This document shows positions 15,867 through 25,219 of a DNA stretch of 64,000 nucleotides, piece after piece. Source of the stretch: Sphingobacterium sp. GTDB lineage: Bacteria; Bacteroidota; Bacteroidia; Sphingobacteriales; Sphingobacteriaceae. The notes beneath the pieces were generated by a model. The model saw nothing but the letters and a program-made list of their open reading frames with translations, searched no databases and had not been told where the DNA came from. Location: NCBI GenBank assembly GCA_031253985.1, contig JAIRVH010000137.1:62001-126000 (forward strand), written 5' to 3'. Each line of letters begins with the position of its first letter. Position 1 is the first letter of the stretch. The translations under genes were made by a program, and so were the position numbers.

Positions 15867-18317
15867 ATGAAACCACAAAAAATTAAATTGTTGCTATTAC
15901 TTATTATCTTGTCTCTATGCTCTGCTTTGGCGACTGTTTATGCCCAAGCTGCTGGGGGAAAATTACGTGCTGTCGTTGTCGGACAAGATAACCTTCCCAT
16001 TGGAGCCGCCAGTATTTCATTGTTTCGTAAGCCTGGCGATGTCTTGCTAAAAGGAACGTTATCCAACGAAAATGGTGAAATCGAGTTGTTTGCGATACCT
16101 GAGGGAAAGTATGTGCTGCAAGTATCTTCCGTCGGTTATGCCATGTATCGCTCTAGTGAAATGACACTGAATACTGGTGATTTCAAGATGCTAGATACCA
16201 TCCATTTACAAGTGGAAAGCAAAGTTTTGAGTGAAGCACAAGTTATTGCGAGGAAGCCATTGATCGAAAGTCAGCTGGACAAAGTTGTCCTTAACGTCGA
16301 GAATAGTATTCTGGCAACAGGAAATAACGCTTTAGAACTTTTACAAAAGGTTCCCGGTGTTACTTTAGATAATAAAAAGATCAATTTACGAGGAAAAAGC
16401 AACGTAATTATAATGATCGATGGCAAACCGACCTATCTTTCGGCCGACGAAGTGTCAAGATTATTAGAAAATACAGCGTCAAATGCGATTGCTTCAATCG
16501 AAGTGCTGACAAACCCGCCAGCAAAATATGATGCTGCTGGGAATGCCGGAATTATCAATATTAAGACGAAGAAGAATACACAATTCGGTAGTAATGTGAG
16601 TTTAAATTTGAATTTAGCACAAGGGAAATATACGAAGGCCGATGGTGGTTTTCAGATCAGCCATCGAAATAATTGGGTCAACTTATTTTCCTCTTATAAT
16701 TATGCGAATACATTAGGTTTTAATGATTTAAATATCGATAGAGCTGTAGAAACCAAAGCGGGAACGACCTATTTCAATTCGGATTCTTATTCGAAATTCC
16801 GATATCGGGGCCATAATTTTAAATTTGCAGCAGATTTTAATCTGGGTAAACAGGATGTAATTGGCTTTGTGGTCAATGGTAACGTGAGCAATGGTAATTC
16901 AACAAGGGAGGGGAGCAATCTGATCGCGTCCCAAAAAGGAAAGCTTGATTCGATTGTACTTGGAAGTAATTTGTCAGATTTTAAGTATCATTATCTAACT
17001 TATAATCTCAATTATAAAAAGACATTTGATACTTTAGGGACAGAGCTAACATTCAACGGCGATTTTTCAGATTCTAAAAATAATGATAACAGTACCGTTG
17101 GTAACCGCTTTTTGGATGCCAACTGGCAAGAATTTAAATTACCAAATATTTTCCGGAATGATATGCTGTCAAAGACAAAGATTCTGGTTTTTAAAACCGA
17201 TTTTGTACATCCTTTCGATAAAACCACCAAGCTTGAGGCGGGTGTAAAGTATAGTCGCGTAAAAACAGACAATAATCTGGTTTACGAGGACCAAAATCAG
17301 AATGGGGAGTTTGTGCGGAATAATGGACAAAGTAACCAGTTTTTGTATAACGAAAATATTGCAGCAGCCTATTTTAGTTTAAATAAGTCTTTTGGCAAGT
17401 TTTCCGTACAAACCGGACTTCGTGTTGAAAATACCAGTTCATTAGGAAATTCGGTCACCTTGGAACAGCAAACCAAGCGTAATTATACTGATTTTTTTCC
17501 GACGGTATTTATACAGCAACAGATCAGTGATGATCACAAACTTGGTTTGAGTTATAGCAGACGCATAGACCGTCCGGATTATGGATCGTTGAATCCTTTT
17601 ATATACTATCTAGATCAATATACTTATCAATATGGTAATCCCTATTTAAACCCACAATATACCAATTCCTATGAATTAAATTATACGTTCAAAGAACAGT
17701 ACTTATTGAGTGTGGGCTATAAGAGGACTAACGATGCGATTACCCAAATCATAGAAAGTAATCCAGAAACGAAAGCTATTGCACAGACCGATAGAAACCT
17801 GACTTATTTTGATTATTACAACATGAATGTCAATATACCGGTCAAGCCTTTTAAATGGTGGAGTATTTCGAACAATGCTACTGCTTTTTACAATAAATTT
17901 AGTTTTGATGAGCGTTCAGGGGCACAGCGCCAATTGGAAAAGCTGTCATTCCAAGTGAGTTCTACCCATGATATCCGAATTGGAGAAACGACGAATGTGG
18001 AACTAACAGCTAATTATTCCTCTCCGGCAGTTTATGGCGTGCTAAGTTTCCAATCTTACTATGGGATTGATCTCGGCGCAGGAAAAACATTTCTCGATAA
18101 AAAAATGAATATCAAGCTGGCTGTGAATGATGTATTGAATACGAGAGGGCAGCGCAGGTTGTCAAGTTATCAGGAAGATGGATATTATCGTATACGTAAT
18201 GGATATGATAGTCGGGTTGTGCGATTGTCCATCTCTTATCGTTTTGGCAATATGAATATTAAATCTGTCAACAAGAAGGCAGGTAACAATGATGAAGATA
18301 GTCGCTTAAAAAAATAA
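15867..18317 (+). CDS. Outer membrane receptor, CarboxypepD_reg plus plug plus OMP_b-brl_3 barrel
   Basis: 816 residues with a signal peptide ending near VYAQ. Residues ~30-115 are a carboxypeptidase-regulatory-like beta domain (IGAASISLF...NENGEIELFAIPEGKYVLQVSSVGY). Residues ~130-235 are a TonB plug-like domain (NALELLQKVPGVTLDNKKINLRGKSNVIIMIDGKP, then IEVLTNPPAKYDAAGNAGIINIKTK). The rest is a barrel of the OMP_b-brl_3 family. It is TonB-dependent-receptor-like, but such proteins usually lack a SusD partner and their ligand is unknown; none is encoded here. It is transcribed alone and ended by a strong hairpin. Confidence 0.88.
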   Translation: MKPQKIKLLLLLIILSLCSALATVYAQAAGGKLRAVVVGQDNLPIGAASISLFRKPGDVLLKGTLSNENGEIELFAIPEGKYVLQVSSVGYAMYRSSEMTLNTGDFKMLDTIHLQVESKVLSEAQVIARKPLIESQLDKVVLNVENSILATGNNALELLQKVPGVTLDNKKINLRGKSNVIIMIDGKPTYLSADEVSRLLENTASNAIASIEVLTNPPAKYDAAGNAGIINIKTKKNTQFGSNVSLNLNLAQGKYTKADGGFQISHRNNWVNLFSSYNYANTLGFNDLNIDRAVETKAGTTYFNSDSYSKFRYRGHNFKFAADFNLGKQDVIGFVVNGNVSNGNSTREGSNLIASQKGKLDSIVLGSNLSDFKYHYLTYNLNYKKTFDTLGTELTFNGDFSDSKNNDNSTVGNRFLDANWQEFKLPNIFRNDMLSKTKILVFKTDFVHPFDKTTKLEAGVKYSRVKTDNNLVYEDQNQNGEFVRNNGQSNQFLYNENIAAAYFSLNKSFGKFSVQTGLRVENTSSLGNSVTLEQQTKRNYTDFFPTVFIQQQISDDHKLGLSYSRRIDRPDYGSLNPFIYYLDQYTYQYGNPYLNPQYTNSYELNYTFKEQYLLSVGYKRTNDAITQIIESNPETKAIAQTDRNLTYFDYYNMNVNIPVKPFKWWSISNNATAFYNKFSFDERSGAQRQLEKLSFQVSSTHDIRIGETTNVELTANYSSPAVYGVLSFQSYYGIDLGAGKTFLDKKMNIKLAVNDVLNTRGQRRLSSYQEDGYYRIRNGYDSRVVRLSISYRFGNMNIKSVNKKAGNNDEDSRLKK

Positions 18318-18350
18318 CGTAAGATACTTGAAAAAGCACTATAAAATGGT

Positions 18351-18400
18351 ATATAAAACAGAAAGAGCATGCTATTTAGCATGCTCTTTCTGTTTTATAT
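18351..18400. terminator. Perfect 24-bp inverted repeat, bidirectional terminator
   Basis: ATATAAAACAGAAAGAGCAT-GCTA is followed by TT and its exact reverse complement. The A/T-rich ends give a T-tract on both strands, so it can terminate both the receptor gene and the convergent glnN. Confidence 0.9.
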
Positions 18401-18408
18401 AAATTATC

Positions 18409-20598
18409 TTAGCTTAAGAATAAGATTTCTCTCAGTTTTGGAAGAGGCCATTTTTTATCATCAACAATTTTCTCCAATTTGTTAACATGATAGCGAATGA
18501 CATCGAAATATGGTTTAACTGATTCATCGTAAGCGATTGATCTTTCACGCACATCTTCGATTTGATTTGCTTTTTTACGTTCTTGACGCATCGCTTCAGC
18601 TTGTTCCAAAATTGTATTAACGTGTGTAGAAATACGCTCCACAAAGTTTAATTGAGAGCTGAAGGCTGCCTGAGCGAGACCAAGGTCTTTCAATCCTTTG
18701 ACATTCTCAATCAATTCATTTTGGTAAATGAAACATGCTGGAGCAATTTGGTTGTTAACCATCTCTTCGATGACACGAGCTTCAATCTGTAATTTTTTGT
18801 AGAAGTTTTCAAGCAAGATCTCGTGGCGTGCTTCTGATTCACGTTTTGTATAGATGCCAAGTGATTCAAATAATGCTAAAGATTCTTCTTTTACATAAAC
18901 ATCTAATGCTTTAGGAGTAGATTTGATGTTAGAAAGACCACGTGCTTCAGCTTCTTTTTCCCATTCTTCGCTATATCCATTACCTTCAAAACGGATTGCT
19001 TTTGAATCTTTGATATATTTGCGGACAACATTTAAGATCGCAAGGTCTTTTTTAGTACCTTTTTTGATTTGTTTGTCTACTTCAGTTTTGAACTCGATCA
19101 ATTGGGCCGCAACGATGGCATTCAATACTGTCATTGGTAAAGCAGAGTTGGCTGAAGAACCAACAGCGCGGAATTCAAATTTATTACCTGTAAAAGCAAA
19201 AGGTGAAGTGCGGTTACGGTCTGTGTTGTCCAATTTTAATTCTGGAACTTTAGGGATACCATGCCATAAATTAGCTTCTGCTTTCACTTTTTTAGCGACA
19301 CGGGCAGATTCAACCTCTTCTAATAACTCGTCTAATTGCGAGCCTAAGAAAATTGAAATAATTGCCGGAGGAGCCTCATTTGCACCTAAGCGGTGGTCAT
19401 TACTTGCACTGGCAATAGAAGCACGCATCAAGTCAGCATATTCATAAACAGCTTTGATTGTATTGACAAAGAAAGTCAAGAACATCAAATTGTTTTTAGG
19501 CGTTTTACCTGGAGACAATAGATTAACACCAGTATTTGTGATTAAAGACCAGTTGTTGTGTTTACCGGATCCGTTAACACCAGAGTATGGTTTTTCATGC
19601 AGCAATACTTTGAAGTTATGTCTTAAAGCAACCTGTTCCATGACGTTCATCAACAATTGGTTATGATCGATAGCCAAGTTGATTTCTTCGTACATTGGAG
19701 CACATTCAAATTGAGAAGGCGCAACTTCGTTGTGACGAGTTTTTAAAGGAATACCTAGTTTTAACGCTTCATTTTCCAAGTCAACCATATAAGCTAATAC
19801 GCGCTCTGGAATAGCACCGAAATAGTGGTCTTCCAACTGTTGGCCTTTAGCAGACATGTGACCAAATAACGTACGGCCAGTCAATTGAAGATCTGGGCGA
19901 GCATTATATAAAGAAAGGTCAACTAAGAAATACTCCTGTTCGATACCTAGAGAAGCATTGACTTTAGTAACTGATTTATCAAAATATTGAGCAACATCTG
20001 TTGCAGCTTTATCTACCGCATTGATTGCTTTCAATAAAGGTGCTTTATAATCTAAAGATTCTCCCGTGTAGGAAACAAAAACGGTAGGGATACATAATGT
20101 TTTACCAGCACCTGTCTCATAAATAAAAGCAGGGGAGGAAGGATCCCAAGCTGTATACCCTCTAGCTTCGAAAGTATTACGGATACCACCGTTAGGGAAA
20201 GAAGATGCATCAGGTTCTTGCTGTACTAATGCGTCAGCTGTAAATTTTTCAATTGCTTCGCCGTTTTCATCTGGTTCAAAAAAGGCATCGTGTTTTTCAG
20301 CAGTCGAACCTGTTAAAGGCTGAAACCAGTGTGTATAGTGAGAAACACCGTGATTAAGCGCCCAAGTTTTCATCGCTTGAGAAATATGTTCAGCTAAATC
20401 TCTTGAAATAATCTGTCCTTCTTCAATGGATGCAACTAACTCCTTGTATGAATTTTTAGGAAGGTAGTCTTTCATTTTGTTAACGGAAAAAACATTCTTT
20501 CCGTAGATGTCAGTTGCTTTTTTAGTTTCAACTTTTTCAAATGAAGCGATTTGGCGTGAGCCTGCTGCTTCTACTGCTTTGAATCTTAGGTTCGACAT
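18409..20598 (-). CDS. glnN: Glutamine synthetase type III
   Basis: 729 residues, the expected size of GSIII (about 700-730; type I is ~470). Makes glutamine from glutamate, ammonia and ATP in the cytoplasm. Visible are the N-terminal GSIII signature region, FIYETGAGKTLCIPTVFVSYTGESLDYKAPLL, the Mg-site segment SLGIEQEYFLVD, TRHNEVAPSQFECAP, GSGKHNNWSL, and the GANEAPPAIISIFLG loop. It stands alone with its own terminator; no P-II or ammonium transporter gene is adjacent. Confidence 0.96.
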   Translation of the reverse strand: MSNLRFKAVEAAGSRQIASFEKVETKKATDIYGKNVFSVNKMKDYLPKNSYKELVASIEEGQIISRDLAEHISQAMKTWALNHGVSHYTHWFQPLTGSTAEKHDAFFEPDENGEAIEKFTADALVQQEPDASSFPNGGIRNTFEARGYTAWDPSSPAFIYETGAGKTLCIPTVFVSYTGESLDYKAPLLKAINAVDKAATDVAQYFDKSVTKVNASLGIEQEYFLVDLSLYNARPDLQLTGRTLFGHMSAKGQQLEDHYFGAIPERVLAYMVDLENEALKLGIPLKTRHNEVAPSQFECAPMYEEINLAIDHNQLLMNVMEQVALRHNFKVLLHEKPYSGVNGSGKHNNWSLITNTGVNLLSPGKTPKNNLMFLTFFVNTIKAVYEYADLMRASIASASNDHRLGANEAPPAIISIFLGSQLDELLEEVESARVAKKVKAEANLWHGIPKVPELKLDNTDRNRTSPFAFTGNKFEFRAVGSSANSALPMTVLNAIVAAQLIEFKTEVDKQIKKGTKKDLAILNVVRKYIKDSKAIRFEGNGYSEEWEKEAEARGLSNIKSTPKALDVYVKEESLALFESLGIYTKRESEARHEILLENFYKKLQIEARVIEEMVNNQIAPACFIYQNELIENVKGLKDLGLAQAAFSSQLNFVERISTHVNTILEQAEAMRQERKKANQIEDVRERSIAYDESVKPYFDVIRYHVNKLEKIVDDKKWPLPKLREILFLS

Positions 20599-20701
20599 TT
20601 GTATTTTGTAGTTAAATTACAGTTTTGTTGATTGTGTTTTTCAAAAATATTGTGTTTTTGTTGAAAAGTGAAATTTTTTTTGATGTTTTTTGTGAAAAAA
20701 T

Positions 20702-20762
20702 CTAAAAAACCTGGTTTTTTAGTATTAAAAAAGATGCAGTTTTTAAAAATTGCACCTTTTTT
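20702..20762 (-). terminator. Two terminator hairpins after the S9 peptidase gene
   Basis: Reading leftward, the first hairpin pairs the TGCA-containing arms at 20726-20762 between A and T runs. The second, CTAAAAAACC-T-GGTTTTTTAG at 20702-20722, is a perfect 10-bp repeat followed on the minus strand by ATTTTTTC. Together they insulate glnN from the peptidase gene. Confidence 0.7.
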
Positions 20763-20772
20763 AATGTTTTTA

Positions 20773-23592
20773 CTATAATTCAAATCCCCAGTCTATTCCT
20801 TTTTCTGTGGCAGGTATCCCTTTTTTCATCCAGTTAGGGGCTGGAGCGCCTTTTAGGAAATGATCAAAAAATTGTTGTTCTCGAATCTGTATATCCTTTC
20901 TGTTTTGTCGTAACATTAAATTATGCTCATCACCATTGTAATTTAACATCCACACCGGCTTATTCAGTCGCCGCAATGCCGTAAACATTTCAATACCCTG
21001 GTACCATGGCACGGCTCCATCGTTATCATTTGCCATAATGACCACTGGTGTCTTGACCTTATCCAAATGAAATAATGGTGAATTTTCGATATATAGTTCC
21101 GGAGCTTCCCAAAGCGTTTTGCCTATACGGCTTTGTGTATGTTCGTACTGAAATTGGCGGGACATGCCGGTCTGCCAGCGTATTCCGCCATAGGCAGATG
21201 TCATGTTGACAACAGGTGCACCGGTCCACGCTGCTGCATACATATTTGTACGTGTGATAAGATGGGCTACTTGGTAACCGCCCCAGCTCTGACCTTGGAT
21301 TCCCATTTTTGTACTGTCGACCCAGGCATTTTGAGCGAGATATTTCATCCCTGAATTAATGTATTCCTCAGCTGATTTACCAGGGTGGCCTGTTTTATAA
21401 CTTATATCTGGTGCGAATACCAAATATTCATTACTTACAAAATAAGGAATATTCAATCGTGATGGCGTAGGTGCAGGAGCCTGATACGTATACAGTCCGT
21501 CGGAAAGTTTTTCATAGAAATAAGCGATAATTGGATATTTTTTTGCCGGATCAAAATTTTCCGGTTTGTAAAGGATACCTTCAGCCTGATTTCCTTCTGG
21601 GGTTGTCCAATGAACTAATTCAGCTGTACCCCAATTGTAATTGCTCTGTTGCTGATTGATATTGGAGAGCTGTAGTTCGTCTTTGAATTTAACTGTATTG
21701 GTGTAGACATTAGGCGAATTGACATAATCTTCTTTTGTATAAAGAATAGTCTGTTGGTCTGTGGAAGCGCTGATATTCCTGAAGGTTTTCGCTTCTACAA
21801 AAAGACTTTTTGGATCGTTATGCTGTCCTTTGAATTGGTAAAAACCTCCTTGCTTGGTTTTATTGTCGAAAGAGGTCAGCAAACCACCCTTTTTATAGTC
21901 GAGCGTTGTCGCTTGGTCGCGATCCTCTTCTCTTCTTAAGGATAAATAACGAAATGTTGTCTGTGAAGCTGCCCCATAACCGTTGGTCAAGATGGATTTA
22001 TTTGACCCATCTAGGCTAAAATACCAGATGTCATATCTCGAATTGACATATATTCCTTTGTAGTCAGGACTCCAGGCGGCCATGCCATAGCCTTGCGCTG
22101 TCGTAGGCATATCATTTTCCTCATCAGCAAAAGAAGCCGGTATTCCATCATTCAGAACGATTTTTTTCTTTGTGCTGACCTGGTACGAATTCCAGGTTCC
22201 TTTATCTTGATCAAAATAAACAATATATTTTGCATCAGGACTCAAAATTGCATTTCCCGAAAAGTTTGAAAGGATTAACTCTTTATTTCCTGTTTTTGTC
22301 GAAACCAGATAGATGTCATCTCTGGTGCTACCTTCCCATTGGCTTGCGATGCGCTTGCCAAAATCAGTACGCGCTAAGATATACTCTTCATTTCCATCAG
22401 GTGTTGTCGACGCGGAGTTGAATGTCTGGTCTGTAAGCGGGATAATAGTGCGGTTGTATTTAGGGTAAGTGACTGCTAGAAAATTTTTAGCAAGATCTTT
22501 CTTTAAATTTACCAATTGCATGGGTTGCAAATAATCATCTTGCCAGTTCCAGACGTCTACTTTTGCATGCTCGAAATCAACCAAAGTGGTATCCTTGACG
22601 CGGGGTATTGGCGCTATGCCGAAAAATAGCTTCTCCCCATTTTTACTGAATTTGATATCGCCATCACCGCTCACAGCCCAATTTTTTGGTATACCATTAC
22701 TGGTTTTCGTCGCAAGATATTGGGCTGTATCAATGCCGTTTGAATAGTAATACAAGTTGTAGTTTTTCAGTAAGGCCTTTTCATTGGAGAGATCTCCAAG
22801 GTATGCGAGTTGATTGCCCGATTCATCAAATTTGAAATTCTTATAATTACCTTTCCCATTTGATATTTTTTTGAGCTTTTTGGTTGCTATTTCATATATA
22901 TATACGCCAGATTCCTTTGAAAGGCTGTCTTTTGAGTCAGTCTTTTTTGAAAAAACAATCTTCGACCCGTTTTTATTCCACTCATATTGATCTACGGATG
23001 AAAATTGAACCGAGTCACCGGAGTTTAAATCATATAAAGCAAGCGTTGCCACTGTTTTTTTCTTTTTATCGTTGCCTTTCTTTGTTGATGTGGCATCGGT
23101 AGCGGTTTTTGGTTCAGATTTTTCATTTATCTCCTTATCAAAAAGAAAAGAGACGAAATTGCTGTTTTGATCAGCAATTTTATAAGATTTTACCTGCGCA
23201 AACTTAACAAGAGATGAGTTTGTTAAATTGTAGATCGCCAATGAATCCTTTGGGAGGTCTTCAGTCTTCTTTTTTTTGATTTTTGCTTCGCGAGTTACTG
23301 CGAAAGGCGCCTTAATCAAACTTACTAAATGGTTTTCGGTAGCTGTAAGTTTTCCATTATATCCGCGGGGAATTTGAATGAGTTCTTTGTTGTCTTTGGT
23401 TTTTAGAAAGAGCTGGTTGTCACCTTCTTGCGGGCTTACTTGAAATAGGACAAATTTGCCAGATTTACTGATATAGGGAGATGATATGCTTTGCCAACTA
23501 TCATATACCGTATGATCCAATGGTTTCTTTTGTGCATGTGCAGCGAATGCTACAAGAAAACAAAATGGAATACAGATATTTTTCTTATTCAT
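20773..23592 (-). CDS. S9 family prolyl-oligopeptidase-type peptidase
   Basis: 939 residues with a signal peptide (…AAHAQ), so periplasmic or surface-exposed. A long N-terminal seven-bladed-propeller region (~30-640) precedes the alpha/beta hydrolase catalytic domain (~660-939). The nucleophile elbow is GIQGQSWGGYQ with Ser769; the Asp and His of the triad fall in ANDNDGAVPW and GDEHNLML. S9 enzymes cut after small or Pro residues in short peptides; the exact specificity is not visible. A Lys/Asp/Glu-rich linker occurs around residues 155-180. It is a single gene, divergent from the SIMPL gene. Confidence 0.9.
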   Translation of the reverse strand: MNKKNICIPFCFLVAFAAHAQKKPLDHTVYDSWQSISSPYISKSGKFVLFQVSPQEGDNQLFLKTKDNKELIQIPRGYNGKLTATENHLVSLIKAPFAVTREAKIKKKKTEDLPKDSLAIYNLTNSSLVKFAQVKSYKIADQNSNFVSFLFDKEINEKSEPKTATDATSTKKGNDKKKKTVATLALYDLNSGDSVQFSSVDQYEWNKNGSKIVFSKKTDSKDSLSKESGVYIYEIATKKLKKISNGKGNYKNFKFDESGNQLAYLGDLSNEKALLKNYNLYYYSNGIDTAQYLATKTSNGIPKNWAVSGDGDIKFSKNGEKLFFGIAPIPRVKDTTLVDFEHAKVDVWNWQDDYLQPMQLVNLKKDLAKNFLAVTYPKYNRTIIPLTDQTFNSASTTPDGNEEYILARTDFGKRIASQWEGSTRDDIYLVSTKTGNKELILSNFSGNAILSPDAKYIVYFDQDKGTWNSYQVSTKKKIVLNDGIPASFADEENDMPTTAQGYGMAAWSPDYKGIYVNSRYDIWYFSLDGSNKSILTNGYGAASQTTFRYLSLRREEDRDQATTLDYKKGGLLTSFDNKTKQGGFYQFKGQHNDPKSLFVEAKTFRNISASTDQQTILYTKEDYVNSPNVYTNTVKFKDELQLSNINQQQSNYNWGTAELVHWTTPEGNQAEGILYKPENFDPAKKYPIIAYFYEKLSDGLYTYQAPAPTPSRLNIPYFVSNEYLVFAPDISYKTGHPGKSAEEYINSGMKYLAQNAWVDSTKMGIQGQSWGGYQVAHLITRTNMYAAAWTGAPVVNMTSAYGGIRWQTGMSRQFQYEHTQSRIGKTLWEAPELYIENSPLFHLDKVKTPVVIMANDNDGAVPWYQGIEMFTALRRLNKPVWMLNYNGDEHNLMLRQNRKDIQIREQQFFDHFLKGAPAPNWMKKGIPATEKGIDWGFEL

Positions 23593-23687
23593 ATTTTTAG
23601 TCCTTTTTGCTGCAATTTATTCATAAAAAATAAATAAACATCGATTTTTTGGTATATTCATTGTTACGTAAACATAAAAAACTGGTT

Positions 23688-24425
23688 ATGAAATCATCAT
23701 CCTCTGTTATTATTTCGATTATAATGGGCACTGTGCTGTTGCTTACCGCCTGGATATTGGGAGCAGCTTATCGCTATAAGTTTAAATCGACACAGACAAT
23801 CACTGTAAACGGTAATGCGAAAAAAGATTTTGAGTCCGATTTAGTCAAATGGAATGCGACTTTTAGCCGGAAGAATTATGAATTGAGTGCTGCTTCGGCA
23901 CAATTGGCTACGGATCGTGATCTGGTGCGTGATTTTTTAGTTCAGCAAGGCGTTAAAGCTGAGGAGATTCGCTTTGAAGCAGTGAACATTGCCAAGGATT
24001 TCGAGTATCATACAGACGGAAAAGGGAATGGTTACAATACGTTTTCCGGTTATACTCTATCGCAGACCGTAAGCGTTGAATCAAAAGATTTGAATAAGGT
24101 GGATAATGCTTCGAGAGAAATATCTACACTAATTTCAAAAGGGATAGAATTGAGTTCGAGTACCCCCAATTATTATTACTCAAAATTGGAAGACCTGAAA
24201 TTGGAACTTATTTCACAAGCCTCAAAAAATGCACATCAACGCGCTGACAATATTGCTAAAGAATCTAACGCAGGGCTGGGTAATTTGGTAAAGGCCGATT
24301 TGGGAATTTTTCAGATTACAGGACAAAATGATAATGAAGAATACTCTTCCGGTGGCGCATTCAACACAACATCGAGAAAAAAAACAGCCAACATCACTGT
24401 GAAAGCAAGTTTTTTGAGTAATTAA
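23688..24425 (+). CDS. SIMPL (DUF541) domain protein, membrane-anchored
   Basis: 245 residues. One N-terminal membrane helix (IISIIMGTVLLLTAWILGAAYRY) is followed by a SIMPL domain with its typical start ITVNGNAKKDFESDLVKWNATF and the YTLSQTVSVESKDLNKVDN region. SIMPL proteins form large periplasmic oligomers of unclear role; some are linked to oxidative stress or membrane integrity. The ATG at 23688 places the helix at the N-terminus; an upstream TTG would add a basic 13-residue extension. A tRNA gene follows about 115 nt downstream. Confidence 0.88.
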   Translation: MKSSSSVIISIIMGTVLLLTAWILGAAYRYKFKSTQTITVNGNAKKDFESDLVKWNATFSRKNYELSAASAQLATDRDLVRDFLVQQGVKAEEIRFEAVNIAKDFEYHTDGKGNGYNTFSGYTLSQTVSVESKDLNKVDNASREISTLISKGIELSSSTPNYYYSKLEDLKLELISQASKNAHQRADNIAKESNAGLGNLVKADLGIFQITGQNDNEEYSSGGAFNTTSRKKTANITVKASFLSN

Positions 24426-24539
24426 TCGAAAATTATTTGGCTGAATGTCAGTTCTATATTGATTATGATGGAAAATTTATTCAAAAAGTTTTCTCCTTTT
24501 CAATAAAAAAACTACTTTTGCATCATCCCAAACGGATAT

Positions 24540-24619
24540 GCCCGGATGGCGGAATTGGTAGACGCGCTGGTCTCAAACACCAGTGGGAAACCGTGCCGGT
24601 TCGACTCCGGCTCCGGGTA
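24540..24619 (+). tRNA. tRNA-Leu (anticodon CAA)
   Basis: A type II tRNA. The acceptor arms GCCCGGA and TCCGGGT pair fully (one G-U), the anticodon stem-loop CTGGT-CTCAAAC-ACCAG gives anticodon CAA, and the T arm is GCCGG-TTCGACT-CCGGC. The D-loop carries TTGGTAGAC. The 3' CCA is not encoded. A strong terminator follows immediately. Confidence 0.97.
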
Positions 24620-24621
24620 CA

Positions 24622-24659
24622 AAAATCCTCTTTACATTCAGTAAAGAGGATTTTTTTTT
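24622..24659 (+). terminator. Terminator of tRNA-Leu
   Basis: AATCCTCTTTAC and GTAAAGAGGATT form a perfect 12-bp stem with a 5-nt loop, followed by a run of T. Confidence 0.92.
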
Positions 24660-24799
24660 CACACATTTGTTGGTTCTGACTTTTTTGATGATTGCCACAA
24701 TTGGCTGATTTTATCTAATAAGGATAAACATTAAAACTGATACATCCTGATACCAGCTTATACCAAATCCCAATTTTCAATCAATTTTTAGACAGTGAT

Positions 24800-25078
24800 C
24801 AGTCACTTGTTATCCAGTGTATACTGAGTGATCACTGAGCAAGCACTGAACAAACACTGTTGAAAGACCTAATTTGATCGCCACTTGATCCTTATGTGCT
24901 GTTTGCTTATCTTTTGGTGTTTCTCTGCTTATTGTAGGTACTTTAGTTAGACCTTCCTTGGTATTTGCTCGCTATTTCTCTGCTTGTTCTTTGCTGTTTC
25001 TCTGCTTGTTCTTTGGTATTCTAACAATAACCTGGCAATAAAATGGTAATAAACTGGTAAGTAAAGGGCAAAGCAAGT
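24800..25078. repeat. Degenerate 11-bp periodic repeat tract
   Basis: This gene-free stretch between tRNA-Leu and the retropepsin gene lines up in 11-bp steps. Examples are CACTGAGCAAG / CACTGAACAAA / CACTGTTGAAA at 24833-24865; the alternation TTCTCTGCTTG / TTCTTTGCTGT / TTCTCTGCTTG / TTCTTTGGTAT near 24976-25019 (an exact 19-bp word repeated at 22-bp spacing); and CCTGGCAATAA / AATGGTAATAA / ACTGGTAAGTA near 25031-25063. Eleven is not a multiple of three, which argues against coding. Its function is unknown. The flanks 24660-24799 and 25079-25219 show nothing recognisable apart from T-rich sequence before the next gene. Confidence 0.6.
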
Positions 25079-25219
25079 GTTATCTTGGACCAAGCGTGTA
25101 GGCAGCAAGCATCAAATTGGATCCCCTCAATTGTTGGCAAGATATCAGCTTTTTTTGTGTAAACTTTTTTTTTATCTGAATATTGTTGTTTAAATTGGAA
25201 ATACCAAATATAAACTTGG

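Noticed and set aside
15701..15886. Small rightward frame ahead of the outer membrane receptor gene
   Set aside because: It overlaps the receptor start in another frame and has no recognisable domain or promoter of its own.
18351..18400. The 24-bp perfect inverted repeat as an end of a mobile element
   Set aside because: Its position between two convergent genes with T-tracts on both sides is that of a bidirectional terminator; no transposase is nearby.
20586..20783. Leftward frame between the S9 peptidase and glnN genes
   Set aside because: It is Phe/Lys/Asn-rich, covers two terminator hairpins and the glnN promoter area, and resembles AT-rich noise.
24800..25078. The 11-bp periodic tract as a CRISPR array
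   Set aside because: Units are only 11 bp, degenerate and contiguous, with no constant repeat and no unique spacers; no cas genes are present.
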